The notes beneath the pieces are model-generated. The model searched no databases and was not told the origin of the DNA. It worked only from the letters and a program-made list of their open reading frames with translations. The position numbers and the translations under genes are program-made. From Larimichthys crocea (lineage: Eukaryota; Chordata; Actinopteri; Sciaenidae), in NCBI RefSeq assembly GCF_000972845.2, contig NC_040028.1, forward strand, positions 18,288,871 through 18,352,870: DNA of 64,000 nt. The letters are read 5' to 3'. Shown one piece after another: positions 50,546-60,982 of the stretch. How positions within the stretch are numbered: the stretch's first letter is position 1; the number at the start of each line of letters is the position of its first letter.

Positions 50546-51388
50546 TTTATTTTTAAAAAACTGTTGGTACAAACATGACAATGGATTTGACAAAACGCTT
50601 TGTGAATCTTGCTCCTGTGTGTTTTTGATGAACTCTGTCTCCGTTAATTTATCCACAATTCCAAATAAATATCAAAAAGACAATATTCCTGGTTTAGTTC
50701 ACATTCCTTTCTTTTTCCTTGTAAAGGATTAAAACGTCATATTCCTCTGTGTCAACACGGTTATTTAGCAGCAGATTATGATGCAACTGTATAAGAAATA
50801 ACTTCACTGGGATGGAGAACGAAAATGACGCCGACTACCGGTTTAAAACTTAGACATGAGCTTCCACCTAATCTGTTTTTTGTATTATTTAAAAAGGTAC
50901 ACCAGAGAAAAACTGAATATTTTTTTAAATATTTAATGTTTTGCCTGATAACACGTTCACAATGTTTCTTAGATCTGTCCTTCATCTTGACAGTCACAAT
51001 CCCGATGAGAGTCTCGATCGAGTCATAGAAACAAACAAGTACTGCGGGCCTTCTTACCGAGTCGTGCACAGAAACAGCTCGTCAACAACCAAATGTTACG
51101 TCAGAAAACAAGAGTTGTTGCTTGTTTTGTCCTGTAAAAGGTCTCCATGTGTGGGGTTGAGGACAGTTGCTGATCTTTAATGGTAAGGGCACTTGAGGTT
51201 GTTGGAAAGCAACAAAGAAGCTCGTGACTTCAAAGTCAACACCGCCGCATCCTGTCAGCTCTCAGCCCGGGACGAGAGCTGTGTCGTTGTGTTGGTGGGA
51301 TAACTATGAAGGGGGGAGAGCACAGACGGTGAGCGACAACATTTGGTGGGAGACGGGGAGAGCGGTGTGTGTGATCAGGGGTCAAAGG
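50546..51388 (-). other. c2orf49: 3' UTR of ashwin with poly(A) signal
   Basis: Follows the TGA at 51389-51391 on the minus strand. An AATAAA on that strand is at 50546-50551 (TTTATT as written). The end point is inferred. Small open frames in this stretch have no recognised domains. Confidence 0.5.
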
Positions 51389-54225
51389 TCAGGGCCATGT
51401 CACATGCTGGATCTTTTTCTTCACCTCTGGAGACTTCGGTTCATCCTGAAGAGACGGACGACAAAAAGTGAAACATAAAATGCTGCAATGTGGGAATGAT
51501 CCATTGATATTTCATGATCATTTGTGATAGTTTTCTGAAAAGATTTGACACGCACATATTTTAACAGAACAGCAAGTGAGCGCCTGGCTATCGGGTTGCA
51601 TCGTGTAACATCAGTTGCTCTCTGTCACCCTGAATCTGTTAAATATTTAGTTTGTTTGTATTGTTTTAAAACAGAAACACATTCTATATCGTAATATTAG
51701 ATGTTTCTTTACTGGAAATGACATACAATATTGCAATAACAGCAAAAACTTCTAGCTCTCTGGCGTTCTCCCGTTACTACCATATTTAGGTTTTTGTAGT
51801 TAAATGAGGAGGTATCGTTTACGTGACATTTCAGCTTCACGAATCAACCGTTCTTCGTCCGAGATGCAGCGTTTTCAACACAAGCGGCAGGAACAATAAA
51901 AATAAAATAAATAAAGTTTCATTCCAGGACAAAACAATGCGATCAAGACTTTTCCCACCTTGACTCGATGTCTGTTTTTTCTGTCGTTTTAGAGGTATGT
52001 TTTCATCGTCAATATCAATATCAAAGAATCACCCGTATTGTAAAAGTCTTACATGATTTCCACCCCGATTAAAACACAAACAACACAGCAAAAGATAAGA
52101 AACATAGATGACGTCATACCGAGCTGTTTGCTTCTCGTTTGAGGTTCGTGTCTGTATCTGTGACAGACGAGGAAGACGTGTTTCCGGACAGCCTGCGGAT
52201 GGGGTTGGACAGGCTCCTGGCGGGCGGAGGCTTTAACCTGTCGGTGATTCCTGTTGACGCGGTGGCTCCCTCCGGTTTCTTTACTTTTAGCGGGCCAGAG
52301 TGAGACGAGCTGCCATCGAACACGATCAGAGGCCTTTTCCTGTTGTGGTCGTTACTGGAACTGGAAACAACAATGATCAGTTAATTACACTTACTATTTT
52401 CAAGCAGGTGCTCGGTGCTGGCACACAGTTTGTTTATTACCTCACCTGTACCGGTTTGGTATTTTGGAGACTCGCAGCAGGCTGCAGAGGAAGGAAGAAC
52501 ACAGTACAGGCTGTGCCACTGCCGATCCAGCAGTGCACTTACAATCCGGTGCCAAGAATGGCTTGTTTCGTGCACCTGTGTGCTGCAGTGTTTTTGCCAC
52601 TTGTTTTGGTGACGGCACACACTTGTAAACCTCTCACCCAAACCTGTAGTTTCTGTTTTCCTGTTTCACTAACGTGGGATCACACAGACAGAATAGTTTT
52701 GTAATTTTTTTTTACATTATTTGGTGCTTTTTATTTTATTATTTTTACTCATGTAAAAAGTTTGATAATCATAATTCTAAACTAACGACATAAATATTTT
52801 TTTAGATCATCATCGGTTGGACGACGTGAAGGTGTCACTCGTTTGTCACTATTTTCAGAATTTTCACAAACAATGAATCGATTAGTGGAGAAAATAATTA
52901 ACAGATTCATCCAGAATGAAAATAATAATTATTAGTTGCCGTCCTAAATAGTTAAAAACGAGCTCCACCTCCACCAGTTACAACATTTAAATGTTCCCCA
53001 CACATTAATTATGTGTAATAGTGATCTAAGGCTTTAATTACCTGCATTAATTACTTTAAATACTTTTCCCTATTAATACTTTTACTTAAGTCACACTTTC
53101 AATGCATGACTTTTACTTTTATTTACAGTGTGATATTAGTACTTTTGCATGAAAAACGGTACTGGGACTGTACATATATAGTGACTTTCTAGTCTTATGA
53201 ACACACATTCACACAATCATTTACATTTAGTCATTAGTCGACATTAGTGGAAGACCCGCTCTACCATTACACACATTCACAAATACAGTGAGAACTTTGT
53301 GCACAATACCCCCAAAGACTAGTCTAGAGTCACTATTTAGTTTAGTCTGTAGAAGCATGGTGTTTCAGCATCTTATTTTCTGAATATTCTTATTTTCAGG
53401 TGATCATACATTGCTTTAAAACATAGTTAAAGAATATTATATTCAATGTCTGCCTTCCAAATCTGACACACTGCAGCTTTAAATCTCAGCTGTTAGTCAC
53501 AAACATCACAGAATAAAGTAAATTCTTTAAAATAACAAACTACTAGATTCATCATTTGTTTTAAAAAGTAAAATAAACATGCATATAATATTATATATAT
53601 TAGTATATAATATTTTTAATTTGGGGTCACCTGGACATGCAGCCTGCAGGATGATTAGTGGGTGACCTCTTGAGCCACCTTTACACACTGAGTATCTTCC
53701 CTTGTTACTAAGCTGCTGCATGCACTGTAATGTTGCACTTGTTCCATGCATTCAGTGTAAACATGTGACCTGTGTGTTCTTGCACAGCGGGTACCTGTCT
53801 GCCCTGTGGCCGGCCGGGCTCTGCCTCCCTCGGCTCCTCTCCATCCTCTTGCCCCAGCGGCTGTTGGGCAGCGTCCTCTGCGGCAGCGGGATGACATGCC
53901 GGAGGTAGAGCTCCGTGAGCCGGTCCCGACTCTCGCAGCCTCCGGTGCTGACATGTTTCTGCGTGCAGACACAAAAAAAACATTTTAAAAACATTAAACA
54001 AACGTTTGTTAGCCTGCGTGCTAACATCACGGCGTCCTTCCTCCGTTAAACTCTTCACCTCCTCCTCCTCCTCCTCCTCCTCCTCCTCTCTGCACATTAA
54101 CGCACCTCCTTTAGGATGAGCTGCATGAACTCCTGAGACAGCAGCTCCGGGTGGAGTAACACCTCCACCTTCTCCACGCCGGAGCCGCCGACAGCCTGCA
54201 CACCCTGCCCCGTGGAGGTCGCCAT
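51389..54225 (-). CDS. c2orf49: Ashwin (tRNA-ligase complex subunit)
   Basis: Vertebrate ashwin is a nuclear subunit of the RTCB/DDX1/FAM98B tRNA-splicing ligase complex and was described in Xenopus neural patterning. Minus-strand exons, all GT-AG: 54225-54106 (40 codons), 53958-53795, 52360-52120, 51445-51389. The total is 582 bases, giving 193 aa, against 232 in human; the missing part lies between the third and last blocks. Conserved blocks in order are [32 protein letters not shown] with [29 protein letters not shown], and the C-terminal [10 protein letters not shown] just before TGA. The start is the only ATG before the first block; it lies about 20 bases from a ZNF143-type promoter motif. 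Exon phases (0, 2, 0) join cleanly. The gene is tail-to-tail with fhl2. An AGG-repeat (54058-54087) sits in intron 1 and an inverted repeat brackets exons 1-2. Confidence 0.93.
53097..53482 (-). repeat. Inverted repeat, left copy, in ashwin intron 2
   Basis: Reverse complement of 54415-54800. Shared blocks include TGACACACTGCAGCTTTAAA at the inner end and GACTTTCTAGTCTTATGAAC. The inner ends resemble the TTTAAAGGT..CAGTGTGTCAGA termini of the MITE family, so these are probably two opposed insertions of one element. Confidence 0.85.
54058..54087. repeat. (CCT)n microsatellite in ashwin intron 1
   Basis: Ten uninterrupted CCT units; AGG on the transcribed sense strand. Intron 1 is only 147 bases, so the repeat makes up a fifth of it. 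Confidence 0.95.
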
Positions 54226-54241
54226 GTTTCATGCGCTTTAC

Positions 54242-54260
54242 ACTACACTTCCCGGCATGC
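54242..54260 (+). promoter_or_regulatory. c2orf49: ZNF143/THAP11 (SBS-type) promoter motif of ashwin
   Basis: ACTACACTTCCCGGCATGC, followed after ACC by GCG, fits the long ACTACAnTTCCCrGCATGCnnnGC-like motif bound by ZNF143 at TATA-less housekeeping promoters. It lies 17 bases upstream of the ashwin ATG, so it overlaps the 5' UTR or start region. No TATA box is seen. Confidence 0.6.
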
Positions 54261-54414
54261 ACCGCGTCATAACAAACCGAAACCAGCTGTCACCTGAACG
54301 TTACCATGACGACGTGAAAATATACATTATTTCATGTTTTATCTTATTTTTTGAACAAATGATGAATCTAATAGTTTGTTATTTTAAAGAATATACTTTA
54401 TTCTATGAGATTTA

Positions 54415-54800
54415 AAGGTGCAGTGTGTCAGATTTGGAAGGCAGACATTGAATATAATATTATATAACTATGTTTTAAAGCATGTATGATCACCTGAAAA
54501 TAAGAATATTAAGAAAATAAGATGCTGAAACACCATGTTTCTACAGACTAAACTAAATAGTGACTCTAGACTAGTCTTTGGGGATATTGTGCACAAAGTT
54601 CTCACTGTATTTGTGAATGTGTGTGATGGCAGAGCGGGTCTTCCACTAATGTCGAAAAAAAAAGCATCAGCTAAATGACTAAATGTAAATGATTGTGTTC
54701 ATAAGACTAGAAAGTCACTATATATGTACAGTCCATTTACAGTTTATCATGCAAAAGTACTAATATCACACTGTAAATAAAAGTAAAAGTCCTGCATTTC
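54415..54800 (+). repeat. Inverted repeat, right copy, upstream of ashwin
   Basis: Begins TTAAAGGTGCAGTGTGTCAG and mirrors 53097-53482. A partial direct copy of its distal part (from AATGATTGTG) appears again at 55481-55625 after the assembly gap. Confidence 0.85.
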
Positions 54801-54828
54801 AAGCATGTATGATCACCTGAAAATAAGA

Positions 54829-55470
54829 ATTTTTTTTTTATGATTCAAATTTTATTTATAGAGTTTTACATTTTACAAGATTAACTAAGAGAACAGTGTA
54901 AAAAATAAATGAATAAAAATAAAGGCCAAGTCAAGATAAAAGACGCACAATCTTATTTTGACAATAAAACATAAACAAACAAACAAATAGAAAATGAAAT
55001 TAAAACAAATACATAACAAGTCCCGGACAGATACATCAGTCCATTTACCAGGAAACAACCACTGTGCTGTTGTTGTCCCATGTGAAATTCACTGACCACA
55101 AGTAGACTTCCCTGCATAACATCCAGTCCACCTCCACCTTCATTTCCATCCCCCAAAAACAGCCCATTATGATCAATATATGCAGAAATATTTTAGGTAC
55201 CCTGTAAAGAATACAGTCTTTAAAAACATTCCCCATTTCTCATTATATTTATCAGTATCATTTGTTATACTATAGGATATTCTTTCAAAAGCAGCTACTT
55301 TACCTAACTCTGTGAGCCAGTCCTGAAATACCGGGCCCTCTGCATCTTTCCACTTAAGAAAATAAGAGCAATTTTTTTCCTTAATTATCAAAATACTTTG
55401 AAATCTCGCAAGAACATCCAAACCTGCAAGTGACTCCTGTGGATCTATGGTGAATCCCGCCCTGCACTTT
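54829..55470 (-). pseudogene. L1-like LINE 3' end, copy 1, cut by the gap
   Basis: Minus-strand frame encodes the C-terminal end of an L1-type ORF2, with LKWKDAEGPVFQDWLTEL, GKVAAFERISYS and NDTDKYNEKWGMFLK, followed by an AT-rich 3' UTR. It is truncated at the 10-N gap and non-functional. It lacks two short segments present in copy 2 (one near 55041, one near 55109). Confidence 0.75.
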
Positions 55471-55480
55471 NNNNNNNNNN
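55471..55480. other. Assembly gap (10 N)
   Basis: Ten Ns. The sequence on both sides belongs to the same repeated unit (54688-55470 and 55481-56182), so the gap lies between two copies and its true size and even the copy number are uncertain. Confidence 0.99.
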
Positions 55481-55625
55481 AATGATTGTGTGAATGTGTG
55501 TTCATAAGACTAGAAAGTCAGTATATATGTACAGTTCCAGTACCGTTTATCATGCAAAAGTACTAATATCACACTGTAAATACAAGTAAAAGTCCTGCAT
55601 TTCAAGCATGTATGATCACCTGAAA

Positions 55626-56182
55626 ATTTTTTTATTGAGTTTTACATTTTACAAGATTAACTAAGAGAACAGTGTAAAAAAAAAAAAAAATAAAAAAAAA
55701 TAAAGGCCAAGTCAAGATAAAAGATGCACAATCTTATTTTGACAATAAAACATAAAAAACAAACAAATAGAAAATAAAATGAAAACAAATACATAACAAG
55801 TCCCAGACAGATACATCAGTCCATGCTCAATATGTTAAGCAGTCCATTTACCAGGAAACAACCACTATACTGTTGTTGTCCCATGTGAAATTCACTGACC
55901 ACAAGTAGACTTCCGGAAAACAGATCCCTGCATAACATCCAGTCCACCTCCACCTTCATTTACCTCCCCCAAAAACAGCCCATTATGATCACTATATGCA
56001 GAAATATTTTAGGTACCCTGTAAAGAATACAGTCTTTAAAAACATTCCCTATTTCTCATTATATTTATCAGTATTATTTGTTATACTATAGGATATTCTT
56101 TCAAAAGCAGCTACTTTACCTAACTCTGTGAGCCAGTCTTGAAATACCGGGCCCTCTGCATCTTTCCACTTAAGAAAATAAG
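55626..56182 (-). pseudogene. L1-like LINE 3' end, copy 2
   Basis: Direct repeat of 54829-55360, same strand, with a T-rich start at 55626. It stops at CACTTAAGAAAATAAGAGC, where about 165 bases of other sequence interrupt it. The element resumes at about 56348. Confidence 0.75.
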
Positions 56183-56290
56183 AGCGGGTCCTCTTTCATG
56201 GAGGCCGCCGTGTTGAAACACCATGTTTCTACAGACTAAACTAAACAGTGACTCTAGACTAGTTTTAATAGGGCCCTGAATTACGGAAGC

Positions 56291-56803
56291 ATATTGCATT
56301 AAAAAAAAAACACGTTTTTTCTGAGTAATTATTTTTCTGTTTTTTGTGGTAATTTTTTTCCTGAATTATCAAAATACTTTGAAATCTTGCAAGAACATCC
56401 AAACCTGCAAGTGACTCCCGTGGATCTATGGTGACTCCCGCCCTGCACTTTCTACCGTACCGGGTCAATAAAGGTAAGGCATGTAATTACAGTTACAGTT
56501 ACACACAAGGTATGATACTCTTGTTATGTTTTAAACTTTATGCTTCTATTGGAAGCCTGTTGCTCCAAAATTAATCGCCTTTCTTTCGTTATATTGGCTT
56601 GGCACAAGTAGAAGGAGCCATTCGTCATAACGTTAGGTTACATGCTAATAGTATACATAACATGAAAATACTATAGAAGTTGTCTGTTGTTGAAAGGTAA
56701 AAGGTGTTTTGATGATTTTTTGAGGATTTCAAAGTATCTTGATTATTCAGGAAAAGAAATTACCACGAAAAACAGAAAAATAATAAAAAAGTGAATGCAA
56801 TAC
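56291..56803. repeat. Inverted repeat (hairpin), arms about 80-95 bases
   Basis: The left arm (56291-56386, containing TTTTTCTGTTTTTTGTGGTA and ending CTTTGAAATC) is mirrored by 56725-56803 (GATTTCAAAGTATCTTGATT to GTGAATGCAATAC). The loop of about 340 bases has no gene. Part of the left arm is L1-like sequence (AATTTTTTTCCTGAATTATC), which continues to 56460. Confidence 0.75.
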
Positions 56804-59636
56804 ACTTTTGTACTGAATAATACTGTTGTTTGTTTAAAAAATGCAAAATGATCCTTTAACATGATGCCAAGTTTAAGTTTTCAGGCTGTGTAAAACAGAA
56901 TACTTGTTGCAGCTGTGTCTTCACTGGAGCCGTGCCTCATCAGTTTGTAATTTTGTCAAACTGACTGCAACAAATGAGTTTAGAGAAGTCATAAAAATAA
57001 AGAGGCCTCCAGTTTGTAAAGACTTCTTGTCTCAGTGATGTCCTTGTTAGTGAGTGAATACAGGACTGTTTTCAGTCATAAGCTGATTTAACCATTGGAC
57101 CTACATGCTGGCATTGCCCCCTCATGGAGATCCAGATTATTCATCATGAAGCCTGTCAGATGAATGGAAAAGAGTCCAGTTATTCAGATTTAAAGTTCTG
57201 CAGACAAGAAGACTCGACCAAGTGTTGTATTAAACTGGCCCTGGTTTGCAGACAGAATAGACGTCACACATTTATTCAATTATTACCATAAACTTCTTTC
57301 TTTTTTTTTTTTACAGTCCTGGAATAATGTGTTTAATAATAACCGCAGATCAATGTAACTCAGCTGTGGGACGTTAGACCAACATAGTTTCCAAATTCAT
57401 ATGAAACCAAAACCCTGAAGATCCCGAGTCCAGCCTACTGTGGGAAACTATTGCGGCCTTGGATCTGAGCAAAAATGTCCTTTCTCCTGACGTCTTTGCG
57501 GTTCCTGTATGATTTGGATCCAGCTTCAAGTGAAGTGATTAAGTTAGGACAGTAATGTAATATAGAAGCAACCATGAGATCTGGATTAAGATGGACAGAA
57601 CATGCATCCGTTGTCACATGTGGGAGCTTGAGTAGATTCCTTGGGCCTAAATTCATGTTTTATATCGTTTGTCACGTCCAGGCGTGGAAAGGGGGTTTGA
57701 TTTTATATAAACAGAAACATACAATCATTTGCACTTTTTGGCATTCAGATTATAATTAAAATACATTATTATAACATATTTCTTGTTTTCCTTGAAATTT
57801 TATGCCAGTAGTGTGTGTGCATGAATGAAAACTACTTCCCCTTTTACTTTACACATTAAAGAATTAACGTATACTGAGAAAGTTATATGAATACTACTTG
57901 TTTTCCTGCAGGTTCAGAACATAAAATTGTCAGCTGACACATAAAATAATTATGATTTCCATGAATCATGTGAGTTTTCAGGTCAAAAACATTAAACTGT
58001 ACTTGTTTACTGTGCTTTAAAACATTAATATGACATTAGAGCTGAAATGATTGCTTGATGAATAGATTTAATAATGAATTTATTTGTAAATTTCCAAACA
58101 TGATCAAAGTAGAGGACTTTGCTGCCTTTCTCTGTTTTATGTGACAATAAATCCAAAAATCTGGGCTGAATTTTGACGTTTCATAATCAGTTAATTGGGG
58201 GGAAATAATCAGCTTATTATCTAATAATCAGAAAACATTAACTGCTGCCAGCAGTCATTAAGCATTGAAAAAGCTCAACATGGTCTTAATTTATGTTTTT
58301 TGTGATTTACCACCACACATTCTTCTTCTTCGCTGTCAAAACCGTGCCGCTGTTAACTGGACTTCATTTTCAGACTTCTGAAACAGCATAATTTGATTAA
58401 TGATTTAAATAGGATGAATGAAGTGAAACAAAAAGTCAATTTATTGACGACGGGGGCTGAAATCACAGCAGGAAATCGAGCTAACTTAATTTGCAGTGAA
58501 AGAACAGCACCATCTTCCTGTTTTGAGCTGTACAGCAACACAACCTCTATGTAACTGTTATTGTCGATGGGCTTTCAGCTTTGTAACATTTATACAAATA
58601 TCTCTAAATGAATGCACTTTATTTAAAATGCCACGTGTTCAATGTTACTTCATTTGTTCATTCAGCGTTCCTCTGAGAAAAATTAGTTACGGTTTCCGTG
58701 CAGACTTCTCTCCTCCTGTGGGATTATCTAACCTAATAGAATTCAATAAACAAACCGCTGTGTACGTTGTCCTCGGTGGAGTCGATATATATCCACTCAC
58801 GGTGAACGGATGTGTTTAGTATCCCGGCAACACAGCAACCTATTCCCATTATGTACCAACGTGGTTTATGTACATTGTGAAAGCAGCCGACTAGAACGTG
58901 TTTGTCATCAGTCTGTCAATACAAAACTCTTTTAAAAACTACATTTATTTACCCGGTTCGGTCATTCATGACACAATAATACAATCAGGTAAACAGTCAC
59001 AGCTCAACAACTGACACACCTCTTTGTTAACACACTCGAGAAGAATCATTTCGACTCACAGGAGGTCGTGTTTCAGCACAAAGTTAATTAATTACTCTTA
59101 GAACATCACTGAACATTAATACCGTGTATACCATGTTTTTTTTTTGTGTGAAATTCACACACATGACAGCATTATTATCACCACTACTACTCAAAAGACT
59201 GACAACGGAGGCAGTCTGAAGAAACAGAATGACACCGATGATACAAATTATGAAACAATAAAAAGTAAACTGACAATAGAGGAGATGAACCTTGGCCATA
59301 AAGTTAAGAGAGACTGAAGGTTCATTGTTGATCTCGGAAAGCAGCAGACAAAAATAATCTCACGACAAGATTCAGTAGCTATTCTGGAGCTTTTGATTGT
59401 AATACAGGATCTTCCTCTGCAGATGGGGTTGTTCAAATGTTGATTTCTCTGAGCACTTCTCGTCCCCCTTAGGACAAAAAATTGAGATTCTTGCGGTGAG
59501 ATTATTGGTATATTATTTTTAAGTAAACTTTAGTCGCCTCTGATTGCTTATCGGGAGGAAAATTAAGAGTTAAAAACAGTTGGTAGCAGTGTCAGAAGCT
59601 GCTGGTTTGTGCATCGACGGCCTGGTCGTCCTTGTT
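56804..59636. other. Intergenic DNA and probable gpr45 3' region
   Basis: No gene recognised. An open frame on the minus strand at 57435-57656 has no known domain or splice signals. A minus-strand AATAAA (TTTATT as written) at 58944-58949 could end the gpr45 transcript. In human TGFBRAP1 lies between C2orf49 and GPR45; I see no trace of its exons here. Confidence 0.45.
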
Positions 59637-60797
59637 TCACACGGCTGACTGAGTCTCGCTGCAGACGTAGATGTTGCTGGGCCTCACTCTCCTGCGGCTC
59701 CTGCCCGGCACTTTGGGACACAGTCTGCAGCTCTTGGGAATAAACTCCTGACAGGCCTCCCTGAATTTTCTGATCCTCCAGCAGTAGATGACGGGGTTGA
59801 ACACCGTCTTCAGGTAGCTGAGCCACAGGGCGCCTATGCTGATTGGGTAAAAGACGGAGCTGTAGTAGAACTGCCGGCTGAACACGGCCAGCAGGCTGAC
59901 CACCGTGTGCGGCAACCAGCACACGGAGAAGCCGACGAAGAGGATGAGGATGGTGGTGAAAGCCCTGGTCTTGAAGCTCATGTCCACCTTGATCTGAGGC
60001 GGGCGCTGCAGCCCGGTGAGTCTCATTTTGCTGACCTGGTTGAGGGCCGGCAGGCAGGAATGCTCACTGGTGTGGTTGTGGATGCGCAGGGTGTTGCGGC
60101 GCACTGTATTGAGGATGCACATGTAAGAGTATAGCATGACGGCAAACGGCACAAAGAAAACCGCGACCGCCAACAGCACTGTGTAACCACGGTCTGCCAG
60201 AGAATCACTGTATCCCAGCACGCACTGCGGCGCCCAGGAACCCCCGATACCTGCTGCACCTGTCCTCCACCCGACTACGGACGGCAGAGACACGCACAGG
60301 CTCAGCACCCACGAGCCTGCGATCAACAGTTTAGCTCTGTGCGGGGTCAACTTGTCCTGCCGCTGCACAATGATGAGGAAACGGTCCACGCTGATTATGA
60401 GGAGTATGGACACCCCCTCCAGGACGAACAGCCAGTACAGCATGATGGACGCTCTGCAGAAGCCGCTCCCAAAGCTCCAGTCGGCGGTCGCCACGGTGAC
60501 TGCAGTGAAGGGCATGCAGAGCAGAGAGAGCATTATGTCCGAAAAGGCCAACGTGGCAAGGAGGAGATTGATAGCGGAACGCATGGCAGGTTTCTGGTAA
60601 ACAATCAGACACACGATCGCGTTGCCGAGGAAACCAATAGTGATCATGAAGATCATTATGGCTGCCAGGGTCACACGCAGAGTGACTGATATGGCGGGCG
60701 TCGCAGCTTCTGACGGGAGGCCTTCTGCTGCGTCGTCCTCTTTGTCCGGCTGCATGAAGGCACACTCCTCCAGCATGCTTTCATTGCAGAAAGCCAT
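59637..60797 (-). CDS. gpr45: Orphan G-protein-coupled receptor 45
   Basis: Class A orphan receptor of the PSP24/GPR63 group, expressed mainly in brain in mammals; plasma membrane. A single coding exon encodes 386 aa. Hallmarks: N-glycosylation site at N5; TM1 GN (N59); TM2 LAFSDIM (D87); C114 and C192 for the TM3-ECL2 disulfide; DRF instead of DRY at 138-140, also found in mammalian GPR45; W163 in TM4; FSVCWLPH in TM6 (C293, W294, P296); NPVIY at 334-338. The C-terminus, RPSNIYVCSETQSAV, is close to the human tail. I start at 60797 because MAFCNES aligns with the mammalian MACNS start. The frame stays open upstream to 60866, but that would need a GTG start. The tail and linkage to fhl2 and ashwin favour GPR45 over GPR63. 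A spliced leader with short uORFs precedes it. Confidence 0.95.
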   Translation of the reverse strand: MAFCNESMLEECAFMQPDKEDDAAEGLPSEAATPAISVTLRVTLAAIMIFMITIGFLGNAIVCLIVYQKPAMRSAINLLLATLAFSDIMLSLLCMPFTAVTVATADWSFGSGFCRASIMLYWLFVLEGVSILLIISVDRFLIIVQRQDKLTPHRAKLLIAGSWVLSLCVSLPSVVGWRTGAAGIGGSWAPQCVLGYSDSLADRGYTVLLAVAVFFVPFAVMLYSYMCILNTVRRNTLRIHNHTSEHSCLPALNQVSKMRLTGLQRPPQIKVDMSFKTRAFTTILILFVGFSVCWLPHTVVSLLAVFSRQFYYSSVFYPISIGALWLSYLKTVFNPVIYCWRIRKFREACQEFIPKSCRLCPKVPGRSRRRVRPSNIYVCSETQSAV

Positions 60798-60906
60798 AGC
60801 AGCTTCGATCAGGGGGGGTATCAGCTCGTGAGAGGGTGCATGTTTGATTATTGTTGTGACATACACGTTAAGGTCTCTTCCAGAAGTTGGTCATCCATGG
60901 CGATGT
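60798..60906 (-). promoter_or_regulatory. gpr45: 5' leader of gpr45 with three short uORFs
   Basis: A good acceptor on the minus strand (CTTTCCATCTCAG, then exon from 60906) suggests a 5' UTR intron. Between it and the receptor ATG lie three upstream ATGs: 60898-60848 (16 codons plus stop, with a strong GCCATGG context), 60894-60868 (8 codons) and 60841-60821 (6 codons). All end before the main ATG. The first, with its strong context, would be expected to reduce receptor translation. Confidence 0.5.
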
Positions 60907-60982
60907 CTGAGATGGAAAGACAAGAACATCATGAAACATAAAACTTTATATCTCACACGGTCTGTGATGTTAATGGATGCGA

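Noticed and set aside
52300..52704. 134-residue plus-strand frame
   Set aside because: It overlaps ashwin exon 3 in antisense and has no recognisable domain.
53708..54262. Continuous 184-residue minus-strand frame across ashwin exons 1-2
   Set aside because: It reads through intron 1 in a frame different from the conserved ashwin peptide; the spliced model explains all conserved blocks.
60798..60866. N-terminal extension of the gpr45 frame to 60866
   Set aside because: The extension would start at GTG, not ATG, has no counterpart in mammalian GPR45, and the ATG at 60797 aligns with the known start.
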